64,000 bases of DNA from Bacteroidales bacterium (GCA_017620015.1 JAFZRE010000033.1:1-64000), one strand, 5' to 3'. Shown: positions 19,025 to 28,143, counted from the stretch's first letter. The notes: a model not told the origin generated them from the sequence alone. Numbers and translations are program-made.

Positions 19025-20461
19025 ATGAGTTATAATGGAAAAATAGTTAAGGAATGTTTCCCTGATTTGGCGATAATGAAAAAAAAGGCTAATGATGCTC
19101 TTTTCAAAGGTCGTAATTTGCCATCGTTTGTCAGGGATTTTATATTGCGACGTTGTGCTGATAAGAATGGAAATGTTGACAGTGAACTAGTTAGACAGTA
19201 TCTTGACGCCAAAATGCCAGCCGATGGCGAAAGTATCAAGCAGCGGTTGATAGGAGGTGAGAGCATTAATATGACAACGCGTTTCACTGTAAATACAGAC
19301 ATTGCTCAGGGAATAGTCCATTTTGCCATGCCCGATATTGGCATCGTGTCCGATGCTTTAGTCAGCACGGAACTTTTGGAAAACAAAGAAGACCCGTTGA
19401 CAGATGGGGAACACTGGGGAAATGTAACACTCGTTTATGTTGAGCCGCAGGCACGTCGAAAAGGGTTTGTTTTGATGACTACATACAAGTCTTTCAATCC
19501 ATATCGTATTGATATGTCGTATTATATGAGTGCAAGGGAAAAGTTTACAACAGAAGAGTGGGTTGATTTTCTCGTTGCTACAATGGAGTATAATCCGGAT
19601 AAGTTTACCCTTGAGCAGAAGATGGAATTGATTTCTCGTTTGCTTGTGTTGGTTGAGCCTAGGTTGAATGTTATTGAACTTGGTCCAAAGGGAACGGGCA
19701 AGTCGTATGTGTTCAATAACTTGAGTAAATATGCTTGGCTTTTGGCTGGCGGACGCACATCACGAGCCAAAATGTTCTATAACAAGTCCACTAAGAAGTT
19801 TGGCGTTATGAAGGATTATGACGTCGTTGGAATTGACGAAATCACTTCCTTCCAATTCTCTGATCCGGACGAAATGCAGTCGATTATGAAGTCGTATCTT
19901 GAAGCAGGCAAGGCTGCAGTAGATGATGTGATGTTTCAGTCGGAATGTGGATTGATGTTGATGGGAAATATACCTCTTGACGAGAATATGAAGCCATTGG
20001 ATTGTTCGTATGTGAAAAAACTGCCAGAAATGTTCCGCGAGTCGGCAACTATGGATAGGTTTCATGGTTTTATCGAGGGATGGAAGATTCCGCGTCTTAC
20101 GAATGAACATTTGATGGAAGGCTGGGTGCTTAACAGCGAATATTTCTCGTCTGTGCTTCATATTCTGCGTACTGCTTCTGAGTACGATGCAGTTTTTGCC
20201 GAACTTGTGCAGATGCCTAGTGGGTGCGATTTGCGAGACAAGAAAGCTGTGCAGCGCGTGACGGCTGCTTATCATAAGTTGTTGTTTCCGCACATTCATT
20301 CGCTTGCCGATATAGAACTTGACCAGATTGAGATGTTCAAGGACTTGTACGACCGTTGGTGCTTGCAGCCGGCAGTAAGACGCAGACAGATAATTCGGAG
20401 CCAATGCCATTTGATTGACAAGGAGTTTAAACCTGAGTTGCAGGAATTTAAAGTAAATTAG
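19025..20461 (+). CDS. BrxL-like AAA+ ATPase lacking the Lon protease domain
   Basis: 478 aa. The central region closely resembles the AAA+ core of BrxL (the Lon-like protein of BREX defence systems): Walker A GPKGTGKS at 220-227, then a K-x-F-Y-N element, Walker B VVGIDEI with Asp271-Glu272, a sensor-1-like LMLMGNIPL, and DRFHGFIEGWKIPR. The N-terminal ~200 residues also fit the family. BrxL proteins are usually longer, with a C-terminal Lon-type protease domain; here the protein ends soon after the AAA+ module, so it cannot be a Lon protease. None of the other BREX genes (brxA, brxB, brxC, pglX, pglZ) is nearby. It ends the cassette, 46 bases before a convergent ABC transporter gene. Confidence 0.75.
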   Translation: MSYNGKIVKECFPDLAIMKKKANDALFKGRNLPSFVRDFILRRCADKNGNVDSELVRQYLDAKMPADGESIKQRLIGGESINMTTRFTVNTDIAQGIVHFAMPDIGIVSDALVSTELLENKEDPLTDGEHWGNVTLVYVEPQARRKGFVLMTTYKSFNPYRIDMSYYMSAREKFTTEEWVDFLVATMEYNPDKFTLEQKMELISRLLVLVEPRLNVIELGPKGTGKSYVFNNLSKYAWLLAGGRTSRAKMFYNKSTKKFGVMKDYDVVGIDEITSFQFSDPDEMQSIMKSYLEAGKAAVDDVMFQSECGLMLMGNIPLDENMKPLDCSYVKKLPEMFRESATMDRFHGFIEGWKIPRLTNEHLMEGWVLNSEYFSSVLHILRTASEYDAVFAELVQMPSGCDLRDKKAVQRVTAAYHKLLFPHIHSLADIELDQIEMFKDLYDRWCLQPAVRRRQIIRSQCHLIDKEFKPELQEFKVN

Positions 20462-20507
20462 AAAAACTAGAAATACTCACATTGAATTAGTTTCGATGTC
20501 GGCTTTT

Positions 20508-23111
20508 TTATTGCTTCTTTGTGATTCTATTCATGCTCACTAGTAGCATAGCTAATATAAAGTTCATAATAACAAGTATCATCACATTGTAACTATATGT
20601 GCTGATAATCTTTCCTGCTAGCATTTTGCGACCGCAGAGAAATTTTGCTTCATTGCTTGTTTCTGTATCGTAAATTGGAGGAATGTTGCTTGATTTCAGG
20701 GTTGTTACAATCTTTGAGATGTACATATTGCCGTAGCGTCTGTAAATACTGTCAGAGTTTTCAATGCATGCTAGTTTGCTGTCGATTTCTGCCTGGGCAT
20801 CGTTTTTCTGCTTGCGAAATTTTGCTATATGTGCTTGATCTGTTGTGTTTTCAATTTTTTCGGCTGTTTCGTAGAGCGATACTTTTGCTTCGAATATTTC
20901 CTGTTCTACTGGATTTATAAGGTAGGCCTCTGTCATGCAGGCTTCGTCGGCCCAGCGTATTGGCATAAGGTTGGCAAAAAGTGGCATCCCACTGTCTTTC
21001 ACAAATTTCTGGTTGAAATTGTCGTACTGCACAAGTCCTCCCGAGAATATCATCTGCGGAATTACAATTATTGGAATAAGCAGATATACGGTCGAAATGC
21101 TTCTGAAAAACAGCGATATAATCATTGAGGTAAGGCTTCCGCAGAATGTCAGCAGCCAGTTTATTACGAACAGTTTGCCGAAAAAGAACATATTTCCTTC
21201 AATTAGCGTGGCTGGAAGTGTCAGCAGTAGCGCCATTATGCCAGAGTGAATGATGTACTTGGTGATTTTTGCAAGTGACAGAGAAGTGCTTTTGTCTTTG
21301 ATTATGTGCTCGTTGCGATGAAATTGCCGTAGAAAAATGAATTCGTGTGCCGAAACCACAAGTCCGAGGAAAAACGCGGTAATAAGCAACATCATCAGCC
21401 AAGCAGGAATGTTTGGGTTGGAATAATATGCGTATTCGTCTGAGTGTGAGAACCTTGTCAGCAGCGACATTGCAACAGCCATCAGCGGTGGTATGCCGAT
21501 AATCATCGCAGTGCGAATTTTGTTGCGCAAGTCGCACTTGAATGAAAATTTCAGTTGCGAGACAAACGACTTTAGTCCGCTGGATTTATGCTTGTTCAGT
21601 GGTTTTATGGAAGTTGGAGTGGGAGAGGTGCTGTTATTTTCAACGAATTTCCTGTACCATTCTTCCGGAGATGTGATGCGCTGGTTGTCGTGTGTGGTTT
21701 CGTTAATGATGTTTAGTATTACGCCCGGATTGAAATGTGTTTCGAGCAACGATTCCTTGTCGATGCGACCTGTGAGGCGACGGAAATATTCTGCCGACTC
21801 GCTTGGTTTTCCGTAGAAAATAGGGTAGCCGCCGTCGTCGATTATGAGAATCTTGTCGAACATCATAAAGGTTTCGAAGTCGGGCTGGTGGATTGAAGCG
21901 ATTACTATTTTTTGTTCGGATGCAATCTGGCGTAGCAGTGTGACAATTTTTTGAGAATCTGTTGACGAAAGTCCGCTTGTAGGTTCGTCGAGGATGAAAA
22001 CTTCGGGATTTGCCAGCATTTCCATGGCTATGCCGAGTCGTTTCTGCTGTCCGCCAGAAATCTGCCACGGCGTGCCATTCGATTTTGCAGCAATGTTATT
22101 TGCAAAATCTTCAAGTTCAACGCTTTCCAATGCATGCTTTATCTTTTCGTTGCGGTCTGTGCGTTCCAGAAGAAAGTCGAGGCGTTGTTCCAAGTGTTCT
22201 TTTACAGTGAAAAGCGGAATAAGAGCATTTGCTTGTGGCAGATAGGCTTTCGTAAACTGCGAATCTCCATCAGCAGAACGTTTGAATATGTTTCCAGTGT
22301 GCGATTTTTCAATTCCAGCTATTGCCTTTAACAAAGTGGTTTTGCCGGAGCCGCTTCGACCCATTATGCCGACAAGTTCACCGCTATGCATTTCGCACGA
22401 TAGGGCATGGAAATAGGTTTTGCTACGGCGTATTATGCTTATATTGTTGAGTATCAAAGAGAAACTATTGCTTTCGTTTTTCTCGGAAGCGATGGCTACG
22501 ATGTCCTTGAGATAGTATTTCTTGTTGTCGCCAATTCTTACAACCGACTCGTTTCCAATAAGTTCTATGCTTCCGTTGGCGAGAATATTTCCATTTATGG
22601 AAATTTTGTTGCCAAGCGATTTTATTGCAGCCAAGTTGTTGGAAAGCAATATGAAAACGCCTTGTACATTGTCGTGTTCACTTATCTGATGACCATTTGT
22701 AGGATTTTCGGTGTGCAGGTTTTCGATGTCGGTGAGGATTTTTGCATCAATCTCGTAGATATCGGCTACAAGTCGCATAAATTCTTCCGACTGTTCGTTG
22801 GCGGGGAAAAGCAACTTTTCGAGGTAGAAGAGCACTTGTATGCGGTCGTCGTGCGATAGGTTCTGGCTGGTTTCGTTGCAGATGCGAATAAGCCGCACCG
22901 AGTTGAGCGACAGACGTTTGTTTGAGAATGATGCGTATTCGTCGAGTGCCTTTTTGAATTCGGCGATATATTCGTTGATGTAGGCGTTTTCTATGGTTTC
23001 GTCTAGGAAAGACTTGAATTTCTGTATGATGCTTGTTGTGTCGCTGTCGTTGTGCTTGTTTGCCGAGATTGCAAACAATTTCAGTATCGACGATAGCGTC
23101 TGTCGGTTCAT
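20508..23111 (-). CDS. ABCG-like transporter with fused ATPase and permease
   Basis: 867 aa. Residues 1-135 are helical and resemble a TerB-like domain (inference from the DDRIQVLFYLEKL pattern). An ABC ATPase follows: Walker A GRSGSGKTT at 251-259, signature ISGGQQ at 351-356, Walker B VFILDEP at 371-377, and H-loop IASIHQPD. The C-terminal ~330 residues hold an ABC-2-type permease with about six TM segments (for example LMMLLITAFFLGLVVSA). Domain order ATPase-then-permease matches the ABCG half-transporter type. The substrate is unknown. It starts one base after the stop of the Kef-type gene and is probably co-transcribed with it. Confidence 0.85.
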   Translation of the reverse strand: MNRQTLSSILKLFAISANKHNDSDTTSIIQKFKSFLDETIENAYINEYIAEFKKALDEYASFSNKRLSLNSVRLIRICNETSQNLSHDDRIQVLFYLEKLLFPANEQSEEFMRLVADIYEIDAKILTDIENLHTENPTNGHQISEHDNVQGVFILLSNNLAAIKSLGNKISINGNILANGSIELIGNESVVRIGDNKKYYLKDIVAIASEKNESNSFSLILNNISIIRRSKTYFHALSCEMHSGELVGIMGRSGSGKTTLLKAIAGIEKSHTGNIFKRSADGDSQFTKAYLPQANALIPLFTVKEHLEQRLDFLLERTDRNEKIKHALESVELEDFANNIAAKSNGTPWQISGGQQKRLGIAMEMLANPEVFILDEPTSGLSSTDSQKIVTLLRQIASEQKIVIASIHQPDFETFMMFDKILIIDDGGYPIFYGKPSESAEYFRRLTGRIDKESLLETHFNPGVILNIINETTHDNQRITSPEEWYRKFVENNSTSPTPTSIKPLNKHKSSGLKSFVSQLKFSFKCDLRNKIRTAMIIGIPPLMAVAMSLLTRFSHSDEYAYYSNPNIPAWLMMLLITAFFLGLVVSAHEFIFLRQFHRNEHIIKDKSTSLSLAKITKYIIHSGIMALLLTLPATLIEGNMFFFGKLFVINWLLTFCGSLTSMIISLFFRSISTVYLLIPIIVIPQMIFSGGLVQYDNFNQKFVKDSGMPLFANLMPIRWADEACMTEAYLINPVEQEIFEAKVSLYETAEKIENTTDQAHIAKFRKQKNDAQAEIDSKLACIENSDSIYRRYGNMYISKIVTTLKSSNIPPIYDTETSNEAKFLCGRKMLAGKIISTYSYNVMILVIMNFILAMLLVSMNRITKKQ

Positions 23112-23112
23112 G

Positions 23113-25383
23113 TTAGCAGAGTTTTTGTACGTTTGCCTTGCTGCCTACCACCCACACTACATCGTCGGTCTCGAACACAAACGATGGGTCGGGATTCATT
23201 ATCGAGTCCATTCCGCGGTCGATTCCGACAATCATGCAGCCCAAATCCCTTGCGCCACAATCGCGTAGGCTCTTGCCGTTGATGGGAGAATTTGCTTCCA
23301 CTACAAACGATTCGAGGGCAACCTTGGTATTTTCAAAATCTTCGTCTTCGTTGCTTTCAAGTTCTGCCTCAAGGTTTTCCTGCTGGCGCATAAATTCGGC
23401 GAAAGCCTTGTTCTGCTTGTCGGTGCCTATGGTGAGGATTCTGTCGCCAGGGAAAATGCGTTCGTCACCCGACGGCAGGTTTATGTGCTTTTTCCCGCGG
23501 TCAATCTTAACTATATTTATGCCAAAGCGTTGGCGCAAGTTGAGCTCCTTTATAGTGTAGCCAACAATTTCTGAAGCCACAGGTACAATGTAAGGAGTGA
23601 GGTCGATATCGTGTTCCTTGAAGTTCTCGTTGAAGCCTTTGCGTATAGGTTTGCGTTCTTCGTCGATGGCATCTTTCGAGTTCAGGTTGCTGATGAACTG
23701 CTGTTCGATGCGAGAGAATCGCTTCAGTGTGCGTTGCGAAAGTATTAATATTATTATCAACGAGATGGCAATCAGGATTATAACCCATGCATTCCAGTTG
23801 AAAGTCTTGAAAAGTGCCAGAGTTAAGAATGTGGTTGCTATGAAGTAGCGCAACAGGGTGAAAGCCACGATTCCTCCACGATTGAAACGGCTGTCGTTCC
23901 AAAGCTTGAGTACGGTGGGACGGATGTCTTTTTTCTGTACCATAAGTCCGCGCAGGAACGGTGCCATTACAAGTGCTGTAATAAGGAAGTTGATGATTCC
24001 CACTACTATATGATTCCATTCGCTGAGCTTGTCGTTCATAAAAGGATAAAACCATTTTACTGCAGCAAGCCAGATGGCTGTGAGGATAATGCCGTAAATT
24101 ATGATTCTAACAGAATAGTATTTAATGAGTTTCTTCCAGTCGCTTTCTAGGTTGACGGAATTCTGGCGTTGCGCGTAATTGTCGAGTTTGTCCTTTAGCT
24201 TTTGTGGAAGCCGTTTGTCAATTGCGTCAGCTAGAGGTGATGCAAGTCTGATTCCGTATGGCGTTGTAAATGTGGTAATTACCGATACTGCAACAATTAT
24301 TGGATAAATGTGTGCTTCCATTACGCCGAGAGCGTTTCCAAGTCCAGCAATGATGAACGCAAATTCGCCCACCTGTGCAAGACTGAAGCCTGTCTGCAAT
24401 GCTGTCTTTAGATTCTTGCCGGCAATCATTACACCGAAAGCGGAAACTATTGTCTTGCCGAAAATCGTTATCAATGAGAGGATTAAAATAGGCAACCAGT
24501 ACTCTGCAAGAATTTTCGGGTCAACCATCATACCTACCGAAACGAAGAATATTGCACCAAACAAATCCTTGATGCTCTTGAGGTTGTGTTCGATATGCTC
24601 ACCTTCGACGGTTTCGCCGAGGATAGAACCCATTATGAATGCTCCGAATGCTGACGAGAATCCAGTGAATACGGCTAGTGTCACCATGCCGAAGCACAAG
24701 CCCACCGAAATAATGAGCAGAGTTTCGTCGTTCATCAGTTTCTTTGAACGCTTGAAGAATGTGGGGAAGACGTAGATTCCAATAAGGAACCAAAGCACAA
24801 GGAAGAAAACCATCTTCAGTATGCTGAAAATCATTTCGGTGCCTTCGAAGTTCTTGCCGGTGGCAATTGTCGGTAGCAAGACGAGCATAAGTATTGCCAC
24901 AAGGTCTTGGATGATAAGCACAACCAACGAAATGTCGGCAAATTTTTCGCCTTTCAGTTTAAGGTCGTCAAATGCTTTTATTACAATTGTAGTTGATGAC
25001 ATCGACAGCATACCGCCTAGGAAAACGCTTTCAATCATAGTCCAGCCAAGCAGATAGCCTGTCAGTGCGCCAATGCTGAAAGTCAGCAGGATTTCGCATC
25101 CTGCCGTTATGAACGCCGTGCTTCCTACCGAAAATAGTTTCTTGAAGCTGAATTCAAGTCCTAACGCAAAAAGCAGGAAGATGATACCGATTTCCGACCA
25201 TTCCGAAACGCTTGCTTCTTCGATTACAGTCGGGAAGAAGTCGAAATGCGGGCCAACGAGGAATCCGGCGACAATGTATCCAAGCACCAGCGGTTGCTTC
25301 AGTTTCTTGAATATCAATGTCATCACGCCCGCTGAAATGAGTATCAGCGCGAGGTCGTTGACAAGGTGCAGTTCTTCTTCCAT
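23113..25383 (-). CDS. Kef/CPA2-type cation:proton antiporter
   Basis: 756 aa. An N-terminal Na+/H+ exchanger domain with about 12 TM segments (residues ~5-400; e.g. VLGYIVAGFLVGP and SSAFGAFIMGSILGETVEGE) is followed by additional TM helices (about 430-560). Two TrkA-C/RCK-C-like regulatory domains end the protein (about 590-670, with KIDRGKKHINLPSGDERIFP, and about 685-756). CPA2 proteins of this build exchange K+ or Na+ for protons and are gated by ligand binding at the C-terminal domains. The ion cannot be told from sequence alone. The gene lies directly upstream of the ABCG-like gene on the same strand. Confidence 0.9.
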   Translation of the reverse strand: MEEELHLVNDLALILISAGVMTLIFKKLKQPLVLGYIVAGFLVGPHFDFFPTVIEEASVSEWSEIGIIFLLFALGLEFSFKKLFSVGSTAFITAGCEILLTFSIGALTGYLLGWTMIESVFLGGMLSMSSTTIVIKAFDDLKLKGEKFADISLVVLIIQDLVAILMLVLLPTIATGKNFEGTEMIFSILKMVFFLVLWFLIGIYVFPTFFKRSKKLMNDETLLIISVGLCFGMVTLAVFTGFSSAFGAFIMGSILGETVEGEHIEHNLKSIKDLFGAIFFVSVGMMVDPKILAEYWLPILILSLITIFGKTIVSAFGVMIAGKNLKTALQTGFSLAQVGEFAFIIAGLGNALGVMEAHIYPIIVAVSVITTFTTPYGIRLASPLADAIDKRLPQKLKDKLDNYAQRQNSVNLESDWKKLIKYYSVRIIIYGIILTAIWLAAVKWFYPFMNDKLSEWNHIVVGIINFLITALVMAPFLRGLMVQKKDIRPTVLKLWNDSRFNRGGIVAFTLLRYFIATTFLTLALFKTFNWNAWVIILIAISLIIILILSQRTLKRFSRIEQQFISNLNSKDAIDEERKPIRKGFNENFKEHDIDLTPYIVPVASEIVGYTIKELNLRQRFGINIVKIDRGKKHINLPSGDERIFPGDRILTIGTDKQNKAFAEFMRQQENLEAELESNEDEDFENTKVALESFVVEANSPINGKSLRDCGARDLGCMIVGIDRGMDSIMNPDPSFVFETDDVVWVVGSKANVQKLC

Positions 25384-25435
25384 AGTTCGTCTAATGTTTC
25401 GCAGTCATCTCGGAAGCTATGATTTCCCGATGATG

Positions 25436-25472
25436 CCATTCGCTCCCTGAGCGTAGTCGAAGGGTCGAATGG
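25436..25472. repeat. Intergenic repeat with CCCTGAGC...GTCGAAGGG core
   Basis: A 37-base element with the core CCCTGAGCGTAGTCGAAGGG, flanked by CCATTCG and CGAATGG, which are inverted copies of each other. Variants of the same core occur at 54258-54299 and 58597-58622, each with its own complementary flanks. It lies in the short gap between folD and the Kef-type gene and could fold into a hairpin. Confidence 0.7.
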
Positions 25473-25501
25473 CTAATAGTCCGAGATTTAATTGTAACAT
25501 A

Positions 25502-26371
25502 TTAGAAAGTCTTTTCCGCAGCCTTCAAAGTATTCAGCAGCAGCGAAAGGCGTGTCATAGGGCCAACACCACCAGGAACGGGTGTGATGTACGAGCACTT
25601 GTCGGCAACATTCTTGAAATCGACATCGCCGGTGAGCTTGAATCCGCTCTTTGTCTCGGTTGATGGCATGCGGGTTGTGCCGACATCGATAACAACAGCA
25701 CCTTCTTTCACCATATCGGCGGTTACGAAGTTGGGCTTGCCCATTGCCGAAATAAGAATGTCGGCGTTGGCGCAGATTTCCTTCATGTTCTTGGTTGCGC
25801 TGTGGCAAACTGTCACGGTGCAGTTCATTTCTTTCTGCGACATGAGTATGCTGAGCGGGCGGCCAACGATGTTGCTGCGTCCGATCACCACGCAGTTCTT
25901 TCCGCTGGTTTCGATGCCCGAACGTTTGAGCAGCAGTGTGATGCCCATAGGGGTTGCCGATACGAACGACGGCAGACCGATTGTCATCTTACCGACATTT
26001 GTCGGGTGGAAGCCGTCAACGTCCTTTTCGGGATTTATGGCTTCGATGACTTTCTGTTCGTTAATGTGTTTTGGCAGAGGAAGCTGCACGATGAAACCAG
26101 TTACGCTTGCATCGTTGTTGAGCTTTTCGATAGTGTCGAGCAGTTCCTTTTCGGTAACATCGTCCTCGAAGCGGATAAGGTCGGAGATGAATCCAACTTC
26201 CTGACAATCCTTCATTTTGAAGCTAACATACGATTCGCTGCCGCCGTCGTGTCCGACGAGAATGGCAGTGAGTTTTGGCGTTTTTCCTGTCTTTTCAATA
26301 AGTTTCTTGGTCGATTCGGCAATTTCTGCCTTTATTTCCTTTGCAATTTTGTTTCCGTCAATAAGTTGCAT
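25502..26371 (-). CDS. folD: FolD: methylenetetrahydrofolate dehydrogenase/cyclohydrolase
   Basis: 289 aa, the usual FolD length. It is a cytoplasmic bifunctional enzyme that interconverts 5,10-methylene-THF, 5,10-methenyl-THF and 10-formyl-THF using NADP+. Visible signatures: the catalytic-lysine strand [16 protein letters not shown], the conserved VQLPLPKHI, the cofactor-binding [14 protein letters not shown], and the C-terminal [12 protein letters not shown]. It starts at ATG 26369-26371, 23 bases downstream of a TAnnTTTG box at 26394-26401 (minus strand). Other folate genes occur in the window (folC, 5-FTHF cycloligase), but not in the same operon. Confidence 0.96.
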   Translation of the reverse strand: MQLIDGNKIAKEIKAEIAESTKKLIEKTGKTPKLTAILVGHDGGSESYVSFKMKDCQEVGFISDLIRFEDDVTEKELLDTIEKLNNDASVTGFIVQLPLPKHINEQKVIEAINPEKDVDGFHPTNVGKMTIGLPSFVSATPMGITLLLKRSGIETSGKNCVVIGRSNIVGRPLSILMSQKEMNCTVTVCHSATKNMKEICANADILISAMGKPNFVTADMVKEGAVVIDVGTTRMPSTETKSGFKLTGDVDFKNVADKCSYITPVPGGVGPMTRLSLLLNTLKAAEKTF

Positions 26372-26393
26372 ATTATTTTGTTTTTTGAGTACG

Positions 26394-26401
26394 CAAAGTT
26401 A
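26394..26401 (-). promoter_or_regulatory. -7 promoter box upstream of folD
   Basis: TAACTTTG on the minus strand matches the Bacteroidota -7 consensus TAnnTTTG, 22 bases before the folD start. I saw no well-spaced -33 TTG, so this is a moderate call. Confidence 0.45.
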
Positions 26402-26474
26402 ATGTTAAATTGCAAGATGTGAAAACGATGAAAGCAATTTTTTTGCTATTTTTCTTTTGTGATAATAATATGGT

Positions 26475-26482
26475 TATATTTG
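26475..26482 (+). promoter_or_regulatory. -7 promoter box upstream of lipoprotein gene
   Basis: TATATTTG matches TAnnTTTG; a TTTG at 26456-26459 lies 15 bases upstream, slightly shorter than the usual 19-21. The predicted transcript starts about 20 bases before the lipoprotein ATG at 26510. Confidence 0.5.
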
Positions 26483-26509
26483 CAGAGTTTAATTTTAAAT
26501 GTATTTAAT

Positions 26510-26974
26510 ATGAAGAAAAGTATTTTAGTAATTTTATCGTGCGCTTTGTCGCTTGTATTGGTTCTCGGTTCGTGCAAGTCGAAGACCGAAAATGAAGCAG
26601 AAAACAAGGATGGTGAAGCAAAAACGGAATGTGCCGCTAAGGAAATCAAGACCGTTGAAGATGCAATTGATGCAATGGAAAAATATTGCAAGGAAGGAAA
26701 CAAGGAAGCTGTAATGGCTACTTATGAAACGATGATGAGGATTTCATTTGATGCAACTCTTGAATGCTTGAAGTCTGGTAAGGAGCCCGAAGATTTATTC
26801 ACAGAAGAGCAGGAAAAGAGGATGGAAGCCCTTGATGGCAAATGTGAGTGTGTTTCTTCCGAAGAAATGGAAGCTGTAGCAGAAAAAGTTCAGTTTGAGT
26901 ACGAGCCTAAGATTGAAGCTGTTCTTAAAGAAATGATGGGTGCAGCAGGCGAAATGAACGAGGCATCGGAATAG
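26510..26974 (+). CDS. Small lipoprotein, paralogue A
   Basis: 154 aa from ATG 26510. The signal MKKSILVILSCALSLVLVLG is followed by S-C-K, a good lipobox. The mature part is acidic and helical, with the block KEIKTVEDAIDAMEKYC followed by KEGNKEAVMATYE. That block is nearly repeated in the next gene (27141-27515), so the two are tandem paralogues. It is longer at the C-terminus than its paralogue (EMMGAAGEMNEASE). Function unknown. It has its own TAnnTTTG box at 26475-26482. Confidence 0.8.
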   Translation: MKKSILVILSCALSLVLVLGSCKSKTENEAENKDGEAKTECAAKEIKTVEDAIDAMEKYCKEGNKEAVMATYETMMRISFDATLECLKSGKEPEDLFTEEQEKRMEALDGKCECVSSEEMEAVAEKVQFEYEPKIEAVLKEMMGAAGEMNEASE

Positions 26975-27016
26975 GTATTAGCGCATTAAGGTAAAAAAAC
27001 GGCAACTGGCGTCCTA

Positions 27017-27037
27017 ATCCCGAATTCAATTCGGGAT
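27017..27037. repeat. Palindrome ATCCCGAATT-c-AATTCGGGAT
   Basis: A 21-base perfect palindrome with a one-base centre, located between the two lipoprotein genes. It is too short of a following U-run to be a strong intrinsic terminator and looks more like a REP-type intergenic palindrome. Confidence 0.6.
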
Positions 27038-27106
27038 GATCTTTTCGGTTATGGGATTTGTTGCTGTTTTTTTTGCACATCTATAATTCTATTTCTAAAA
27101 AAGTGT

Positions 27107-27114
27107 TATATTTG
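27107..27114 (+). promoter_or_regulatory. -7 promoter box upstream of second lipoprotein gene
   Basis: TATATTTG matches TAnnTTTG, 27 bases before ATG 27141. The box and its surroundings resemble those of the first lipoprotein gene (26475-26482), as expected if the duplication included the promoter. Confidence 0.5.
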
Positions 27115-27140
27115 CGTTGTATGTTCAAGAGGAAACAAAA

Positions 27141-27515
27141 ATGAAAGAGGGATTTTGGGTAATTTTATCGTGTGTTTTGTTGAGTGTATTTGTTCTCGTT
27201 TCGTGCAAGTCGAGTTCTGGATCTAAGGATAACGGAACAAAAAGTGAATGTGTCAAGGAAATCAAGACTTTGGATGATGCTATTGATGCGATGGAAAAAT
27301 ATTGCAACGAAGGGAACAAGGAAGCAGTCTTGGATACTTACGAAAAAATGACTCGAATTGCATTGGATGCTGCTGTTGAAGGCATGAAATCAGGCAAGGA
27401 TCCCGACAGTGTATTTTCGGAAGAACAGAACAAGAGGTTGGATGCAATAGATTGCGATTGTGTTTCGGACGAAGAACTTGCCAAAATTGTAAATTGGGTT
27501 CAGGCGGAATACTAG
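27141..27515 (+). CDS. Small lipoprotein, paralogue B
   Basis: 124 aa from ATG 27141. Signal segment MKEGFWVILSCVLLSVFVLV then S-C-K gives a lipobox like paralogue A. The mature part repeats the paralogue's KEIKTLDDAIDAMEKYC block, then NEGNKEAVLDTYEKMTRIAL, and ends with DEELAKIVNWVQAEY; it lacks the ~30-residue C-terminal extension of paralogue A. Function unknown. It is the last ordinary gene before the mobile/restriction region. Confidence 0.8.
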   Translation: MKEGFWVILSCVLLSVFVLVSCKSSSGSKDNGTKSECVKEIKTLDDAIDAMEKYCNEGNKEAVLDTYEKMTRIALDAAVEGMKSGKDPDSVFSEEQNKRLDAIDCDCVSDEELAKIVNWVQAEY

Positions 27516-27890
27516 CTAGGGATTGTTACAATAGTTTCATTATTCATTACAATAAAAAAGCAGAGAGGGTGAGTTTCCTGTCTCTATTATTTATTAATGA
27601 CAAAGTTAGGTGCGTAGAAGTAATGCATTGATACATAGTGGAGTGGGGGGCTATTACAATTTTTTGGGGGGCAAAAAACGCCACTTAAATATGGTTTTGC
27701 TAGCCATTGTGTTGATTTACAAGATGTTATGGTAATACTTCTTTGTGGTTGAAATGATACATTTCCAACTTTTTGTGCGGTAAGTTGTTTGTAATCAGTA
27801 ACTAATGTGTAATGTAGTAAGTGGGGAAAATAGATTTTCCCCCACTGAAAAATGTGATTTCGGTTTGTTGTGGGGATTATCTAATATATT
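27516..27890. other. Gene-free AT-rich stretch left of the mobile element
   Basis: About 375 bases with no ORF I can support. It contains a hairpin at about 27822-27846 (GTGGGG...CCCCCAC, AT-rich inner stem) and short G- and T-runs near 27645-27680. It was originally the region downstream of the restriction-modification operon before the 911-bp element inserted. Confidence 0.5.
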
Positions 27891-27898
27891 TTAATAAA
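27891..27898. repeat. Left target-site duplication (TTAATAAA)
   Basis: TTAATAAA directly abuts the left terminal inverted repeat; the identical octamer abuts the right one at 28810-28817. An 8-bp duplication is what IS1595-family elements make. Confidence 0.85.
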
Positions 27899-28037
27899 CG
27901 GAATTATCCCTTTTAGTCTTGTAGTCGTAATAACGACATAACGGCATACCGTCATAACGGAATTTCTGCTACTCGCAGAATTTACACCTGCATTATTATA
28001 GTCCCTACCTTTGTGATGTAACCAAACGAAATGGACT

Positions 28038-28130
28038 ATGAACCAGTTTGATTTCTTTAAACGATTCCCGACCGAAGACGATGTGATAGACTTCATCACG
28101 GAAACGAAGTTTTATAAATACTACAGATAG
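28038..28130 (+). pseudogene. Transposase N-terminal fragment (IS1595-like)
   Basis: ATG 28038 to TAG 28128-28130 encodes 30 residues beginning MNQFDFFKRFPTEDDVIDFI. This resembles the first ~25 residues of IS1595/ISXO2-family transposases (F-x-x-RFPTEE-x-x-I-x-x-F). The zinc ribbon and catalytic domains that should follow are absent; the passenger gene begins 14 bases later. The match is by eye and short. Confidence 0.55.
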
Positions 28131-28143
28131 ATAATATAAGAAT

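Noticed and set aside
19025..20461. A full BREX locus
   Set aside because: Only a BrxL-like ATPase is present; no pglX, pglZ, brxC or other BREX genes are seen on either side.
27822..27846. GTGGGG...CCCCCAC hairpin as an intrinsic terminator
   Set aside because: No T-run follows on either strand, so only a hairpin can be claimed.
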